Positions 49,227 through 59,049 of a stretch of 64,000 bases of DNA are shown here, in pieces. The stretch's first letter is position 1. Every line of letters begins with the position of its first letter. The notes below the pieces were generated by a model that worked only from the letters and a program-made list of their open reading frames with translations, was not told where the DNA came from and made no database searches. The translations under genes and the position numbers were made by a program. The DNA is from Anaerovorax odorimutans (GTDB lineage: Bacteria; Bacillota; Clostridia; Peptostreptococcales; JAAYPU01), in contig JAENZQ010000004.1 in NCBI GenBank assembly GCA_016841185.1, positions 62,001 to 126,000 of the forward strand, given 5' to 3'.

Positions 49227-49272
49227 CTGTAAAAAATACAGCAGCCCATGAAGTTAATTGTAATTTTTACAG
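49227..49272. promoter_or_regulatory. Two palindromic candidate enhancer sites for the NtrC-type regulator
   Basis: CTGTAAAAAATACAG (49227-49241, perfect 5-bp arms) and TTGTAATTTTTACAG (49258-49272, one mismatch) have centres 31 bp apart, three helical turns. They lie about 130-160 bp upstream of the predicted start, the usual enhancer distance. Confidence 0.6.
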
Positions 49273-50604
49273 TTATATATGATATTTGCTTAACTTATTA
49301 TAGAGCGTTTTTTCACTTATTCCCAATTTTTCAGCGGTTTTTTTCTTGTTACCCTTTAGTTTTCGGAGAGCAGATTTAATATAGGCTTTTTCCAATTCAT
49401 CCAAAGGTACGATCTCATCGGATTCAAAGAAATTCATAAAAGTGTTCCGTGATTCGGTATCGTAGATATAACGAGGCAAATCACAAGGCTGTATTGTGTC
49501 GTTTACTGTCAGAGATGCTGTGGTTTCTATGACATTTTTAAGCTCCCTTACGTTTCCGCTCCATTCATATTTTTCAAGGATGGCAAGTGCCTCTTTTGAA
49601 ATTTTTTCTGCAGTGACCATAAATTTTTTGCGATATTGTTTTAAAAAGTGATGAATAAGAGGTTCTATATCACTTTTACGCTCTCTCAAAGGTGGAATTT
49701 TCAGGGTAACAGTATTAATTCTGTAAAATAAGTCCTGTCTGAAATTTCCTTTTTCCACTTCATCGTTCAAATTCTTATTGGAGGCGCATATTAAACGAAA
49801 ATCGGTTTCTATTGTATTTTTTCCTCCGACTCTTTCGTACTTTTTATATTCAAGAACGCGTAATAATTTAGTTTGAAGATTGGGGCTGAGATCCCCGATT
49901 TCATCTAAAAAGAGAGTACCTTTATTGGACAGTTCAATTTTTCCCTGTCGTGTATCTACAGCACCGGTAAAAGCACCTCTTTCATGCCCGAATAATTCGC
50001 TTTCAGCTAAATCTCCCGGGATTGCTGCACAATTAACTTTAATCATATTGTTATATTTTCTGAGACTGTTGTAATGGATAAAATCAGCCAGTATTTCCTT
50101 TCCTGTTCCATTTTCACCCAGAATCAGGATAGGGAGATCGCTGTTACAAACTTTAAGTGCTTTATCGATACAGTTTGTTATTTCCGGGCTTTTGCATATG
50201 AAACTCAATCTTTTATCATATAATTCCTGTGAAGCTTTGTCGTTTTCATCCGAAAAAACATGGGCCAGAACGGTGTTAATCTCATTCAAAGAAAATGGTT
50301 TTGCAATGAAATCAATGACGCCGTTTTCAAGGAAATAGTGTATTTTTTCCAAATCGGCATAAGCTGTCATAATGACTACTTTCAGATCCGGATCAATCCG
50401 CTTCATAAGTTGAAGTGCTTCAAGGCCGTTCATTTTAGGCATTTCAATGTCCATAATGATTAAATCCGGAGCCTGGGTTTTGATTTGAGAAAGGGCAGTT
50501 GAAGCGTCGCTGAATTCAAAAACAGTGTATCCTGAATTATCAAGTATCTTATGAATAAGTTTTAGGGTTGGTATTGAATCGTCAATTACGAATATTTTTT
50601 TCAT
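49273..50604 (-). CDS. NtrC-family sigma-54-dependent response regulator
   Basis: 443 residues. REC domain 1-120 (acidic pair 'VIDDS', phosphoacceptor D52 in 'IIMDIEMPKMNG'). AAA+ sigma-54 activator domain about 140-375 with Walker A 'GENGTGKEILADFIH', the sigma-54 contact loop 'RGAFTGAVD', Walker B 'GTLFLDEIGDL' and 'RQDLFYRINTVTLKIPPLRER'. A Fis-type HTH ends the protein ('KKTAEKLGISEKTLYNKL'). Phosphorylation lets it form an ATPase ring that opens sigma-54 promoters. The hybrid kinase gene lies 8 nt upstream and is its evident partner. Confidence 0.94.
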   Translation of the reverse strand: MKKIFVIDDSIPTLKLIHKILDNSGYTVFEFSDASTALSQIKTQAPDLIIMDIEMPKMNGLEALQLMKRIDPDLKVVIMTAYADLEKIHYFLENGVIDFIAKPFSLNEINTVLAHVFSDENDKASQELYDKRLSFICKSPEITNCIDKALKVCNSDLPILILGENGTGKEILADFIHYNSLRKYNNMIKVNCAAIPGDLAESELFGHERGAFTGAVDTRQGKIELSNKGTLFLDEIGDLSPNLQTKLLRVLEYKKYERVGGKNTIETDFRLICASNKNLNDEVEKGNFRQDLFYRINTVTLKIPPLRERKSDIEPLIHHFLKQYRKKFMVTAEKISKEALAILEKYEWSGNVRELKNVIETTASLTVNDTIQPCDLPRYIYDTESRNTFMNFFESDEIVPLDELEKAYIKSALRKLKGNKKKTAEKLGISEKTLYNKLSKYHI

Positions 50605-50612
50605 TTTTCACC

Positions 50613-53603
50613 TCAAAGTGTATCGCTTTCATAGGTTTTATCAATATAATCGGCGACCTCATTCAATTTTTCTTCTATCAAATTGATTTTTTTAAGGATC
50701 GTATCTTTAGGCAGATGTTCTATCTGACTTTCAAGTTTGATGATATCTTCGAGGCCATATTGAATATAGAGACTGGCCGCAGTTCCTTTTAATCCGTGCA
50801 AAATCTTCCTGCATTCAATTATATCATTATTTTTGGCAGAACATTTTGCTTTTTCAATAAAATCCATATATGTACCGGTAAAAGATGTCAATAAATCACC
50901 GATGAAAGCTTCTTCTCCGCTGACTAAATCGCAGAGTTTTTGATGGTTGACGTATCGAATATCTTTTTTTGTTGTAAACTTTTCACCGGCAAGATATTTT
51001 AAAAGCTTATTATATAACATATCCAAGCTGATAGGTTTACAGACATAATCATCCATCCCGGCTACAAAACATTTCTGTATTTCGCTTTCAAGGACATATG
51101 CCGTAACTGCAATAATAGGAACATTTCTTTTCTGAGAGATGCATTTTTCTTTTATTTTTGAAGCTGCTTCGAGACCATCCATTACCGGCATTTCTATGTC
51201 CATAATAACAAGGTCTACAGGATTGTTTTCAAATAAATATAAAGCTTTTTCTCCATTATCGGCTGTTAGGATATTAATATGCAGCTTTTTTAGAAGTTCT
51301 ACAATTATTTTTCTGTTGATATAGCCATCTTCAGCGACTAAAACTGTTCTTCCTGATAAAGTAATAAATTTTTGCTCTTTAGTTCCGGTTTTTTCATTTC
51401 CCTGCAAAAGATTTAAAGTATCATGAATGACGGATTTGAATTCAGACGGAAGAACAGGCTTTATGACCTGAGTGAAAATATTGAGTTCCTTTAACAGAAT
51501 AGAGTCTCCAATCATGTCTGCCGGAGAAACCAGAAGAATAACAGGTACAGGTTCTTTCCGTATGCCTGAAATCTTTTTTGACAATTCTAATCCGTCCATA
51601 TTTTCCAGATATAAATCCATGATAATTATGTCAAAATCAGCTGATGAAGTTAAAGCCTTCATAGCATTCTCGGGGGAAGATAGGACAACATAATTGATTG
51701 AGATATCCTGGCAGATTTTTTCCAGGGTTTTCCTTATTTTTTCATTCTTTTCAACGATTAGAATTGTTTTATCTTTTAAATCTTGGGAATGATCGATTAT
51801 TTCTTTTGTATTTGAAGCTTTGAACGGGATATTAAAAGTGAAAGCACTTCCAACTCCGACTTTGCTTTGGACTTTTATCTCGCCGCCCATAGCTTTGATC
51901 AATTGATTGCTGATGGCCAGGCCTAAACCGGTACCGCCGTATCTTCTGGTAATAGAGCTGTCGGCCTGAGTAAATTCTTCAAACATTTTATCCACTTTAT
52001 CAGAAGGGATTCCTATACCTGTGTCCGATATGCAGAATACAATGTTATTTTCCGAAGCGCCTTTCTGAGTAACTGAAATGCTTATTTCGCCTTTTTCGGT
52101 AAACTTAATGGCGTTGTTCAGCAAATTCAGCAATATCTGATTAAGCCGCATAGAATCACCAACTACATATGTTGGAATATTTCGGTCGATATCAAGAATG
52201 ATTTCGATGTTTTTTTGAAGAGCCCGCGTGGAAGTAAGTCGGGTCAATTTTTCTACAGTATCTATAAGATTAAATTCAATATTTTCAAGCTGCAATTTTC
52301 CAGCTTCAATTTTTGAATAATCCAAGATGTCATTAATAATATTCAATAGAATATTGCTGGAATATCGGATCATTTCCAGATAAGTACGTTGTTGATGAGA
52401 AATATCGGTCATATAAGTCAAATCTGTCATGCCCATGATGCCGTTTAAAGGTGTCCTGACTTCGTGACTCATGTTGGCTAAAAAACGGCTTTTGATTTCA
52501 TTGGCTTCTTCTGCTTCTTCCTTTGCTTTTTTAAGTGCTTCATGAGCAGCTTTAAGCTCTTCTGTTCTTCCGTATATGGTTGCCAGCATTTTGTTGATGG
52601 AAGTTGCCAAGATCCCGATTTCATCTGATCCTCCAAGGGCAACACTTCTCTGAAGATTACCGTCAAGAGCAATTGTGGAAACTTCATTGGTCAGGTTTGT
52701 AAGTCGTGAGATAATGTATTTATTAAATATGTATGACCCTAAGATGGCAATAATGATTCCAGCGCCTGCAAGGTAAAGCAGTATGAACATAATGGTTTCT
52801 TTTCCCTGAAGATAAATCTGCTTTGGCGAAGATACTTTAAATACAAGAGCAGGCTCTCCGTAGATATCATTATAAATGCCGTAAGTCTCTATGATATTGT
52901 TATCCGAACTATGCCCGGTAAAAATATTTTGCCTGTTTTCAATAGAATCAGCAATAAGCCGTTTGGTATAAGGATTTAGTGAGGCTTTATCTATAGGCTC
53001 CAATGGATAGACAAGTGAATTATTTATTTCATTGATAATCGATTGATTTAAATATCGTCCGATAATTAATGTTCCTTTGGAACCTTTCCAATCGCTTTTC
53101 TGAATTGGAAGCGCACATATTAACAATTTCTTTTCATCTATGGTGATTATTCCGGTCATTCCGTTGGTTAAACGTTCTTTCCTAAAGGCATCCTGAGCAA
53201 AAATTTTTGTTAATTCCTTAGGTACGCCAATGTATTCATTTTTCATAATATCGTAGCCTTCTCCATAATAAAGGCTTCCTTCGATATCATAGAAAAGCAT
53301 AAAATTTATTTTTAATGTAGTAAAGGATTTCTCAAAGATATTATTTTCTATATATTCAGGATATTCGCCGGACATATAGGCATACGTATCATCCCAGACA
53401 GACCATTCTGCAGTTAAAGTTCTCAAAGATGCAAGGTGGTGGTTGATCTCCGAAAAAGCTCTTTTTACGTTTTGTTGATTTAATTCTTCATCCATGGAGA
53501 TATATTCTCCCATGATAATGGTATATAGAATAGCATAAAGAAGCAAAGTGATCAGTGTTACAGTTGCAATAATGGTAAGGGTAGTCTTATGTCGCAGTGT
53601 CAT
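50613..53603 (-). CDS. CHASE4 hybrid sensor histidine kinase with two REC domains and HPt
   Basis: 996 residues. TM1 about 8-30; extracellular CHASE4-type sensor about 35-265 ('WSVWDDTYAYMSG', 'GYDIMKNEYIGVPKEL'); TM2 about 270-293; HAMP about 292-345; coiled coil; HisKA with H380 in 'ANMSHEVRTPLNG'; HATPase (N box 'LNLLNNAIKFT', 'DTGIGIPSDK', 'GGTGLGLAIS'); REC1 about 612-730 (D663); REC2 about 753-872 (D802); HPt about 895-990 (H936 in 'LHGLKGTAA'). GGAGCTGAAGCTT precedes the ATG. The relay H380-D802-H936 should pass phosphate to the adjacent NtrC-type regulator. The ligand sensed outside is probably the symporter substrate (inference). Confidence 0.93.
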   Translation of the reverse strand: MTLRHKTTLTIIATVTLITLLLYAILYTIIMGEYISMDEELNQQNVKRAFSEINHHLASLRTLTAEWSVWDDTYAYMSGEYPEYIENNIFEKSFTTLKINFMLFYDIEGSLYYGEGYDIMKNEYIGVPKELTKIFAQDAFRKERLTNGMTGIITIDEKKLLICALPIQKSDWKGSKGTLIIGRYLNQSIINEINNSLVYPLEPIDKASLNPYTKRLIADSIENRQNIFTGHSSDNNIIETYGIYNDIYGEPALVFKVSSPKQIYLQGKETIMFILLYLAGAGIIIAILGSYIFNKYIISRLTNLTNEVSTIALDGNLQRSVALGGSDEIGILATSINKMLATIYGRTEELKAAHEALKKAKEEAEEANEIKSRFLANMSHEVRTPLNGIMGMTDLTYMTDISHQQRTYLEMIRYSSNILLNIINDILDYSKIEAGKLQLENIEFNLIDTVEKLTRLTSTRALQKNIEIILDIDRNIPTYVVGDSMRLNQILLNLLNNAIKFTEKGEISISVTQKGASENNIVFCISDTGIGIPSDKVDKMFEEFTQADSSITRRYGGTGLGLAISNQLIKAMGGEIKVQSKVGVGSAFTFNIPFKASNTKEIIDHSQDLKDKTILIVEKNEKIRKTLEKICQDISINYVVLSSPENAMKALTSSADFDIIIMDLYLENMDGLELSKKISGIRKEPVPVILLVSPADMIGDSILLKELNIFTQVIKPVLPSEFKSVIHDTLNLLQGNEKTGTKEQKFITLSGRTVLVAEDGYINRKIIVELLKKLHINILTADNGEKALYLFENNPVDLVIMDIEMPVMDGLEAASKIKEKCISQKRNVPIIAVTAYVLESEIQKCFVAGMDDYVCKPISLDMLYNKLLKYLAGEKFTTKKDIRYVNHQKLCDLVSGEEAFIGDLLTSFTGTYMDFIEKAKCSAKNNDIIECRKILHGLKGTAASLYIQYGLEDIIKLESQIEHLPKDTILKKINLIEEKLNEVADYIDKTYESDTL

Positions 53604-53682
53604 AAGCTTCAGCTCCGTCCGATTTATATATTGACAATATTATATATCAGATTAAAGTGGCGGGCAAATGTGATATAATTTA

Positions 53683-53790
53683 GTTAGAGGTTAGAGGGAT
53701 AGAAGGTTAGGGTTAGAAGATTAAGAAAGATAAAAGATTACAGATAAGAGTTATGGTAGGTTTTGTTCCAAAACCTTGATTTATATTAAA
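53683..53790 (+). repeat. Low-complexity stretch with a hairpin related to 22489-22516
   Basis: Purine-rich phrases (TTAGAGGTTAGAGGGATAGAAGG) end in TTATGGTAGGTTTTGTTCC... (53751-53778). That block forms AGGTTTT/AAAACCT and matches 22489-22516 on the minus strand at most positions. No gene is seen between 53604 and 53881; the addB promoter is presumably here. Confidence 0.5.
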
Positions 53791-53881
53791 ATGAACGATG
53801 AAAAGATGAAAGTAAAAGTGGTTTACACTCTCACTATTCCGAAGGGAATTGATTAAACTTACACTTTAATGGGGTGTCGAT

Positions 53882-56800
53882 ATGGCTGTAAATTTTCTAA
53901 CAGGAAGAGCGGATAAGGATTTAAATGAGTACATGTATGAAAAGATTTCTGAAAGAATGAAGCATGCACCGGATAGTCATATTATTATACTTGTTCCAGA
54001 ACAGTTCACCCTTCAGGCGGAGCGTATTGCCTTTGAAAAACTAAAAGTTCCCGGATTAATCGGCGTAGAGATTTTAAGTTTTTCAAGACTTGGCCACAAG
54101 GTGCTGGGGGAAACCGGCGGCGGGATCAGGACTCATATAAATGAGCAAGGTAAACATATGGTGCTCTATAAAATTATTTCAGAATTACATGAGGCTCTCG
54201 AAATATTTGGAAATGTAGCAGGTAAGCACGGTTTTATAAGTTTGGCAAACAGCTTGATAACGGAATTGAAGCAATTTAATATATCTGTCGATGACTTGAA
54301 AAATATAGCAGATGGCCTTGAAGACGATCATCTGATTCTTAAAAAGAAACTTAAAGATATCTATTTAATATATGAAAAATTCAGTATGTATCTGGAAAAT
54401 CAGTTTGTTGATTCGGAAGACTTTATCAATTTGTTGATTGGTCAGATTCGGAATGTATCTTTTCTGAAAAATGCATCCATATGGGTAGATGGTTTTGATT
54501 TTTTTAATCCTCAAACTTTCTTGCTTATCGAGCAGCTTATGCTCTGCTCGGGGGAGATTAATTTTAATTTTACTATCGACTCGGAATACTTGTGTCGTGA
54601 TTTTGATCTTTTCGATGTTTCCCGCTACACAATGAAGAAATGTAGGAATATTGCAGAAAAGAACAATATTTCTTACAAAATTATAAAAACTCCGGACAAG
54701 TATATAAAAGAAAAAGTACCTGAGATCAAATATCTTGAAAAAGAGTTATTCGCCCATCCACCATATCCTTATAAAGCAGATGTGGCACATATCGATATTG
54801 TTTCTTGCAGCGGTTATTCGGCAGAATTGGAAAGTGTTGCATCTCAGATTATTGAACTGGTAAGAAATAAAGGCTACCGCTTCCGGGAAATTGCAGTGAT
54901 CTGTAATGATATGGACTCTTATGGTTTGTTGATTTCAAAGGTTTTTGAGGAATATAAAATACCAGTTTTTATGGATATTAAAAGAAGTATCATGCATAAT
55001 CCTTTTGTGGAATATCTGCTTGCATTGATGGATATTGTTGCCGGCGGGTACAAATACGAAGATATTTTCAGATTTCTGAAAACACAATTGGCCGAATTGG
55101 ATCCGGATGATTGCGAAGCCCTTGAAAACTACGCTTTGAGATATGCTATCAAAGGCAGTCAATGGAAAAAAGATTTTGTTTTCGGACTGGATGAATTGGG
55201 ACAGGAATACCTTGACGGTTTAAATGAACATCGGAAAGCCTTGTTATCCTTCTTTACTGCGTTTGAAAAGGCTATGAAAGAAGAGAAAAGCGTTAAGGGT
55301 AAGACAGAGGCATTATATGAGTTTATTCGAAGCAGGGCAGATTTGAATAACAGGATTGAAGAATTAATATCAGATTTAAGAAAAAACAATGAACTGACTT
55401 TTGTCAGGGAAATGACTCAGATATGGAACGTCATTATAAATGTTCTGGATCAGATGGTAGAATTGGTGGGAGATCTTGAGATTAAGTTATCCGAATATGT
55501 AAATATTATGAGAGCGGGGATGGAATCTGTTGAAATCGGGATCATCCCTACAACGGTAGACCAGGTTTTGGTAGGTACTTTGCAGAGATCCAGAATAGGT
55601 ACTGTCAAGGCATTGTTTATGATTGGTGTTAACGATGGAATTATTCCCAGTGATGAGAAAAATAGTGAACTTTTTGTTTTTGAGGAAAAAGAAGTTTTGA
55701 AAGAAAAAAATATCGAGTTAAGTAAAAGCGAGGATATAAGAATCAGGGAAGAGAGGCTTGCAATCTATAAAACAATGTGTTGTCCGGAGGCATACTTATG
55801 GGTAAGTTATGTGACTGCTGATTCAGAAGGAAAGGAGATGCGGCCATCTCTACTCATTAACCGCCTGAAGAAATTGTTTGGGAATATTGCCGTTCAAAAA
55901 GATTTTTTGGAGAATAACCACCATTCGAAGTTGATATCTACTCCGGATAGTACGAAGAAATATCTCATTGAGCAGAGCCGAAATATCATGGAAGGCGATG
56001 AAATGCCGGAAATCTGGAAAAGTGTTTTCAATTGGTATTTAAAAAAAGATGAACATGCTTCTTTTATGAATCTGCTTTTTTCCGGTTTGTTCTATGAGAA
56101 TAAGGTGAATAAAATGGATAATTCAAATATTAAAGCGTTGTATGATATGCCTCCGGTACTTAGCCCTACCCGTTTAGAATGTTTTTCCAGATGTCCGTTT
56201 GAGCACTTTCTCCGTTACGGGATCAAAGCGGATGAAAGAAAGGTTAGGGAAGTGGCATTTGTTGAAATGGGTGAGATATACCACCAATCACTTATGAGGT
56301 TTACAAAAGAGATTGCCAACAGAGGATTAAGCTGGCAGAACATTGACGATACCCAATGTGTGAAGATAATGGAATATGTAATGGATGTGATTGCAGAGGA
56401 ATATGGAGAAGGTATTTTAAAACGTAACGGAAGATATGCCTACAGGTTTTCAAGGATAAAGCGGGCAGCCCAAAAAACAGCTTTGATTTTGACAGAGCAA
56501 GTAAAAAAGGGAAACTTCAATGAATTTTATTATGAAGTGAGTTTCGGAAGAAAAGGAAAATTTCCGCCTATCCAGGTAGTTTTGCCGGAGGGAGAAACTG
56601 TTTATATCGAGGGGAGAATTGATAGGGTTGATGTATTGAGAAGAGAAGAAGATGTATTGATAAAAGTCATTGACTATAAATCGGGAGGCAAAAAAATAAA
56701 TCTTTCTGAGGTGGTAAACGGTCTGCAGTTACAGTTGATGGTGTATTTGCACGCTGCACTTAAAGGGTTTGAGGGAAAAAATGAAGCATTAAAAGCCAAA

Positions 56801-57274
56801 CCGGCAGGAATATTTTATTTTAAAATAGATGATCCTGTTATTGAATCAGCGGAGGTCCAAAACAAAGAAAGTATAAGAACAATTGTTGAAAAACAAATAC
56901 GAAAAATGTTTAAAATGGATGGATTGGTTTTAAAAGATATTGATATCATTAAAAGTATCGATAGTTATATTAATGGCTATTCCGATGTGATTCCTGTAAA
57001 TATTAAAAAGGACGGAAGCATAGGAGAGAAATCAAAAGCAATGGATGAGGGGGATTTAAAAAAACTTTTGTCACATATGGGTAAATTAACTAAAGAAATA
57101 TGCATGGACATTATGCAGGGAACCATTGACATAAGGCCCAAAAAGTTAGATAATAATAAAACAGCCTGCACATACTGCAAATACAAAACCATTTGCCAAT
57201 TTGACACTTCACTGGCAGGCCAGAAATACGAAAGATCAGATAAAATCAAACCGGAAGATATTTTAAAGAGTTAA
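53882..57274 (+). CDS. addB: AddB subunit of the AddAB helicase-nuclease
   Basis: 1130 residues. N-terminal inactivated helicase part with 'FLTGRADKDLNEYMYEKI', 'IILVPEQFTLQAERIA' and 'EILSFSRLGHKVL'. C-terminal RecB-type nuclease with 'DYKSGGKKI' and 'QLMVYLHAAL'. The four cysteines that bind the Fe-S staple are present: one in 'RLECFSRCPFEHFLRYG' and three in 'CTYCKYKTICQF'. AddAB processes double-strand breaks for RecA and degrades linear DNA up to Chi sites. The usual next gene, addA, does not follow; a mobile element and tRNA do. GGGGTG is a weak ribosome site before the ATG. Confidence 0.94.
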   Translation: MAVNFLTGRADKDLNEYMYEKISERMKHAPDSHIIILVPEQFTLQAERIAFEKLKVPGLIGVEILSFSRLGHKVLGETGGGIRTHINEQGKHMVLYKIISELHEALEIFGNVAGKHGFISLANSLITELKQFNISVDDLKNIADGLEDDHLILKKKLKDIYLIYEKFSMYLENQFVDSEDFINLLIGQIRNVSFLKNASIWVDGFDFFNPQTFLLIEQLMLCSGEINFNFTIDSEYLCRDFDLFDVSRYTMKKCRNIAEKNNISYKIIKTPDKYIKEKVPEIKYLEKELFAHPPYPYKADVAHIDIVSCSGYSAELESVASQIIELVRNKGYRFREIAVICNDMDSYGLLISKVFEEYKIPVFMDIKRSIMHNPFVEYLLALMDIVAGGYKYEDIFRFLKTQLAELDPDDCEALENYALRYAIKGSQWKKDFVFGLDELGQEYLDGLNEHRKALLSFFTAFEKAMKEEKSVKGKTEALYEFIRSRADLNNRIEELISDLRKNNELTFVREMTQIWNVIINVLDQMVELVGDLEIKLSEYVNIMRAGMESVEIGIIPTTVDQVLVGTLQRSRIGTVKALFMIGVNDGIIPSDEKNSELFVFEEKEVLKEKNIELSKSEDIRIREERLAIYKTMCCPEAYLWVSYVTADSEGKEMRPSLLINRLKKLFGNIAVQKDFLENNHHSKLISTPDSTKKYLIEQSRNIMEGDEMPEIWKSVFNWYLKKDEHASFMNLLFSGLFYENKVNKMDNSNIKALYDMPPVLSPTRLECFSRCPFEHFLRYGIKADERKVREVAFVEMGEIYHQSLMRFTKEIANRGLSWQNIDDTQCVKIMEYVMDVIAEEYGEGILKRNGRYAYRFSRIKRAAQKTALILTEQVKKGNFNEFYYEVSFGRKGKFPPIQVVLPEGETVYIEGRIDRVDVLRREEDVLIKVIDYKSGGKKINLSEVVNGLQLQLMVYLHAALKGFEGKNEALKAKPAGIFYFKIDDPVIESAEVQNKESIRTIVEKQIRKMFKMDGLVLKDIDIIKSIDSYINGYSDVIPVNIKKDGSIGEKSKAMDEGDLKKLLSHMGKLTKEICMDIMQGTIDIRPKKLDNNKTACTYCKYKTICQFDTSLAGQKYERSDKIKPEDILKS

Positions 57275-57311
57275 GAAAGAAAAGAGAGAATATGGAACCT
57301 TTGGTTCCATT

Positions 57312-57460
57312 GAGATTGTTGAAAAAGCCTACAATCTCCAGGCTTTTGAAAAATTCGAGGTCAAGGCGCGCTGAGAGCGAGCAGCGGAGCTTACTTCAGG
57401 TAAGTGAGCATGTTCGCTTGAAAGCAGCAACGCAGAAATTAGGAGATTTTCAACAGCTTG
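57312..57460 (+). mobile_element. 149-bp MITE-like element, copy B, with 21-bp flanking duplication
   Basis: Same length as copy A at 32817 and nearly identical throughout. It starts GAGATTGTTGAAAA and ends GATTTTCAACAGCTTG. Both sides carry the same 21 bp, TATGGAACCTTTGGTTCCAT plus T (57291-57311 and 57461-57481), a hairpin in its own right. It lies between addB and tRNA-Thr. Confidence 0.82.
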
Positions 57461-57483
57461 TATGGAACCTTTGGTTCCATTAT

Positions 57484-57558
57484 GCCAACATAGCTCAGCG
57501 GTAGAGCAGCTCACTCGTAATGAGCAGGTCGTGGGTTCAAGTCCCGTTGTTGGCTCCA
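57484..57558 (+). tRNA. tRNA-Thr (anticodon CGT)
   Basis: 75 nt including an encoded CCA. Acceptor GCCAACA/TGTTGGC, D arm GCTC-AGCGGTA-GAGC, anticodon arm GCTCA-CTCGTAA-TGAGC (anticodon CGT), variable AGGTC, T arm with TTCAAGT. It reads ACG threonine codons. It is a single gene with its own terminator; the preceding sequence is the mobile element copy B and its hairpin. Confidence 0.96.
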
Positions 57559-57599
57559 TAAAATTCCTATGTCCTTTAGGACATAGGAATTTTATTTTT
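57558..57599 (+). terminator. tRNA-Thr terminator
   Basis: A 17-bp perfect stem (57558-57574 with 57579-57595), TTTA loop, then TTTT. It starts at the tRNA CCA end. Confidence 0.92.
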
Positions 57600-57778
57600 G
57601 ACAGGACTTGAGACCACGGCCAAAGGGAGTAAAGGGGTAAAGGGGTTTTCCCCCTTTAAAAAGTGTTTCAGAGAAACACAATTATATCAATGTTCATTAA
57701 AAAATGATATATGGTTTTACAGGTAAGGAACAAAATGGTAGAATAATTTCGCAAGATATTTTAAAGGGAGAAGTTGAT

Positions 57779-58954
57779 ATGAAAAAGTTTTTAATAGGTT
57801 TTATTTTAGGAGCATTGATATTTAGTTTGATTCCTTTCGGAACTTTAAAAGAATATATATGTTACAAAGCAGATGACAAAGAGAAAAAAACGATTGTATT
57901 ATTTGGTGATTCTATCACCGCCTATAATGCATCATTAGGGGATCAGGGTTTTTTTACTTGGGCAAATGTGTTTTTAGGACAACGATTTGAAGTTTTAAAC
58001 TGCGCAGGAGTAGCCGAAAACACAACTGCCCAAATGTTAGCAAGGATACAAACCGATGTAATTAACTATGCGCCAGACTATTGCTTTGTTATGGGAGGTT
58101 TGAACGATACGAGGGCATCCATAGACCCTGCAACTACTATTGCTAATTTAAAGGATATTTATGCAGCTTTAAAAGATGCAGGAATAAAAGTAATAGCGGC
58201 AACATTGACTCCCGACGATTCGGTTTACAAAGGCGAATGGTATGAAGTCAACGATTGGATCAGAAGCAACGCTAAATCGGACGATGTTATTGTTATTGAA
58301 ATTGGTAAAGGAATGATAGATTCTACAAATGGAAACCCATTAAAAAATACTACTATAGATAATTTACATCCATCCCCTTACGGGGCTTTTTTGATGGGTA
58401 AAGAAGTTTATCGGCAATTAGACGGCTTGATCAAACCGATTGATAGCTTTGCTATAAAAAACGGTGATAATAATGTATTGAATCCTAATCCTATGATGTT
58501 GGGGGATAATTCAGGCGTAGCAGATTTCTCGGCATTTATAAGCGGCGATGTAACACCTTCTAAAGTTATTCGTAAAGATGGAATTGATGGAGAATGGCAG
58601 CAAGTAATCACATCAACCGAAACAGTAGCAGACTTTGGTCAAAGTACAGCAACAGGATTCTCAGCAGGTGATGAAGTTTATGGACAATGTGAAATAGAAG
58701 TAAATGATATTACAAGCTTGAAAAAGGTTGAGTTATGGGTAGGAGCATGGGATTCGGAATTTATGCCTTTGAAAGTCACTAAGGCATTATTGCATGATGA
58801 CTCTTATGCGGATGTTAATAATGGTAATTGGTCCGGAGTAATAAAAACAGGTACTTTAACAATTCCTGAAAACACAAACACTATAATTATTCAATTGAGA
58901 TTTACAGGAATTGCGACATATAAAATAGGCAGAATGGAAATAAGAAAAAAGTAG
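57779..58954 (+). CDS. SGNH/GDSL hydrolase with C-terminal beta domain
   Basis: 391 residues from ATG 57779 (AAAGGGAG upstream; ATG 57704 lacks a site). An N-terminal membrane or signal segment (1-20) precedes the SGNH domain (about 37-225): block I 'IVLFGDSITAYNA', block II Gly in 'LNCAGVAENTTAQML', block III 'VMGGLNDTRAS', block V 'DNLHPSPYGAFLMG' with catalytic Asp and His. Residues about 230-391 are a beta-rich domain resembling carbohydrate-binding modules ('EVYGQCEIEVNDI', 'TLTIPENTNTIIIQLRF'). It is probably a secreted esterase on a polysaccharide. It stands between tRNA-Thr and an excisionase-like gene. Confidence 0.85.
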   Translation: MKKFLIGFILGALIFSLIPFGTLKEYICYKADDKEKKTIVLFGDSITAYNASLGDQGFFTWANVFLGQRFEVLNCAGVAENTTAQMLARIQTDVINYAPDYCFVMGGLNDTRASIDPATTIANLKDIYAALKDAGIKVIAATLTPDDSVYKGEWYEVNDWIRSNAKSDDVIVIEIGKGMIDSTNGNPLKNTTIDNLHPSPYGAFLMGKEVYRQLDGLIKPIDSFAIKNGDNNVLNPNPMMLGDNSGVADFSAFISGDVTPSKVIRKDGIDGEWQQVITSTETVADFGQSTATGFSAGDEVYGQCEIEVNDITSLKKVELWVGAWDSEFMPLKVTKALLHDDSYADVNNGNWSGVIKTGTLTIPENTNTIIIQLRFTGIATYKIGRMEIRKK

Positions 58955-59049
58955 GTATTAAAAGGAAGGCTTTGCAATATGGGTGAATATTCCTCTTCAT
59001 ATAACATATATTAAATTCAACATACAAAAAAATCAAGTAGGAGGATACT

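Noticed and set aside
57600-57621. T-arm-like sequence as a second tRNA gene
   Set aside because: Only the T-arm region matches; no acceptor or anticodon arm can be built around it.
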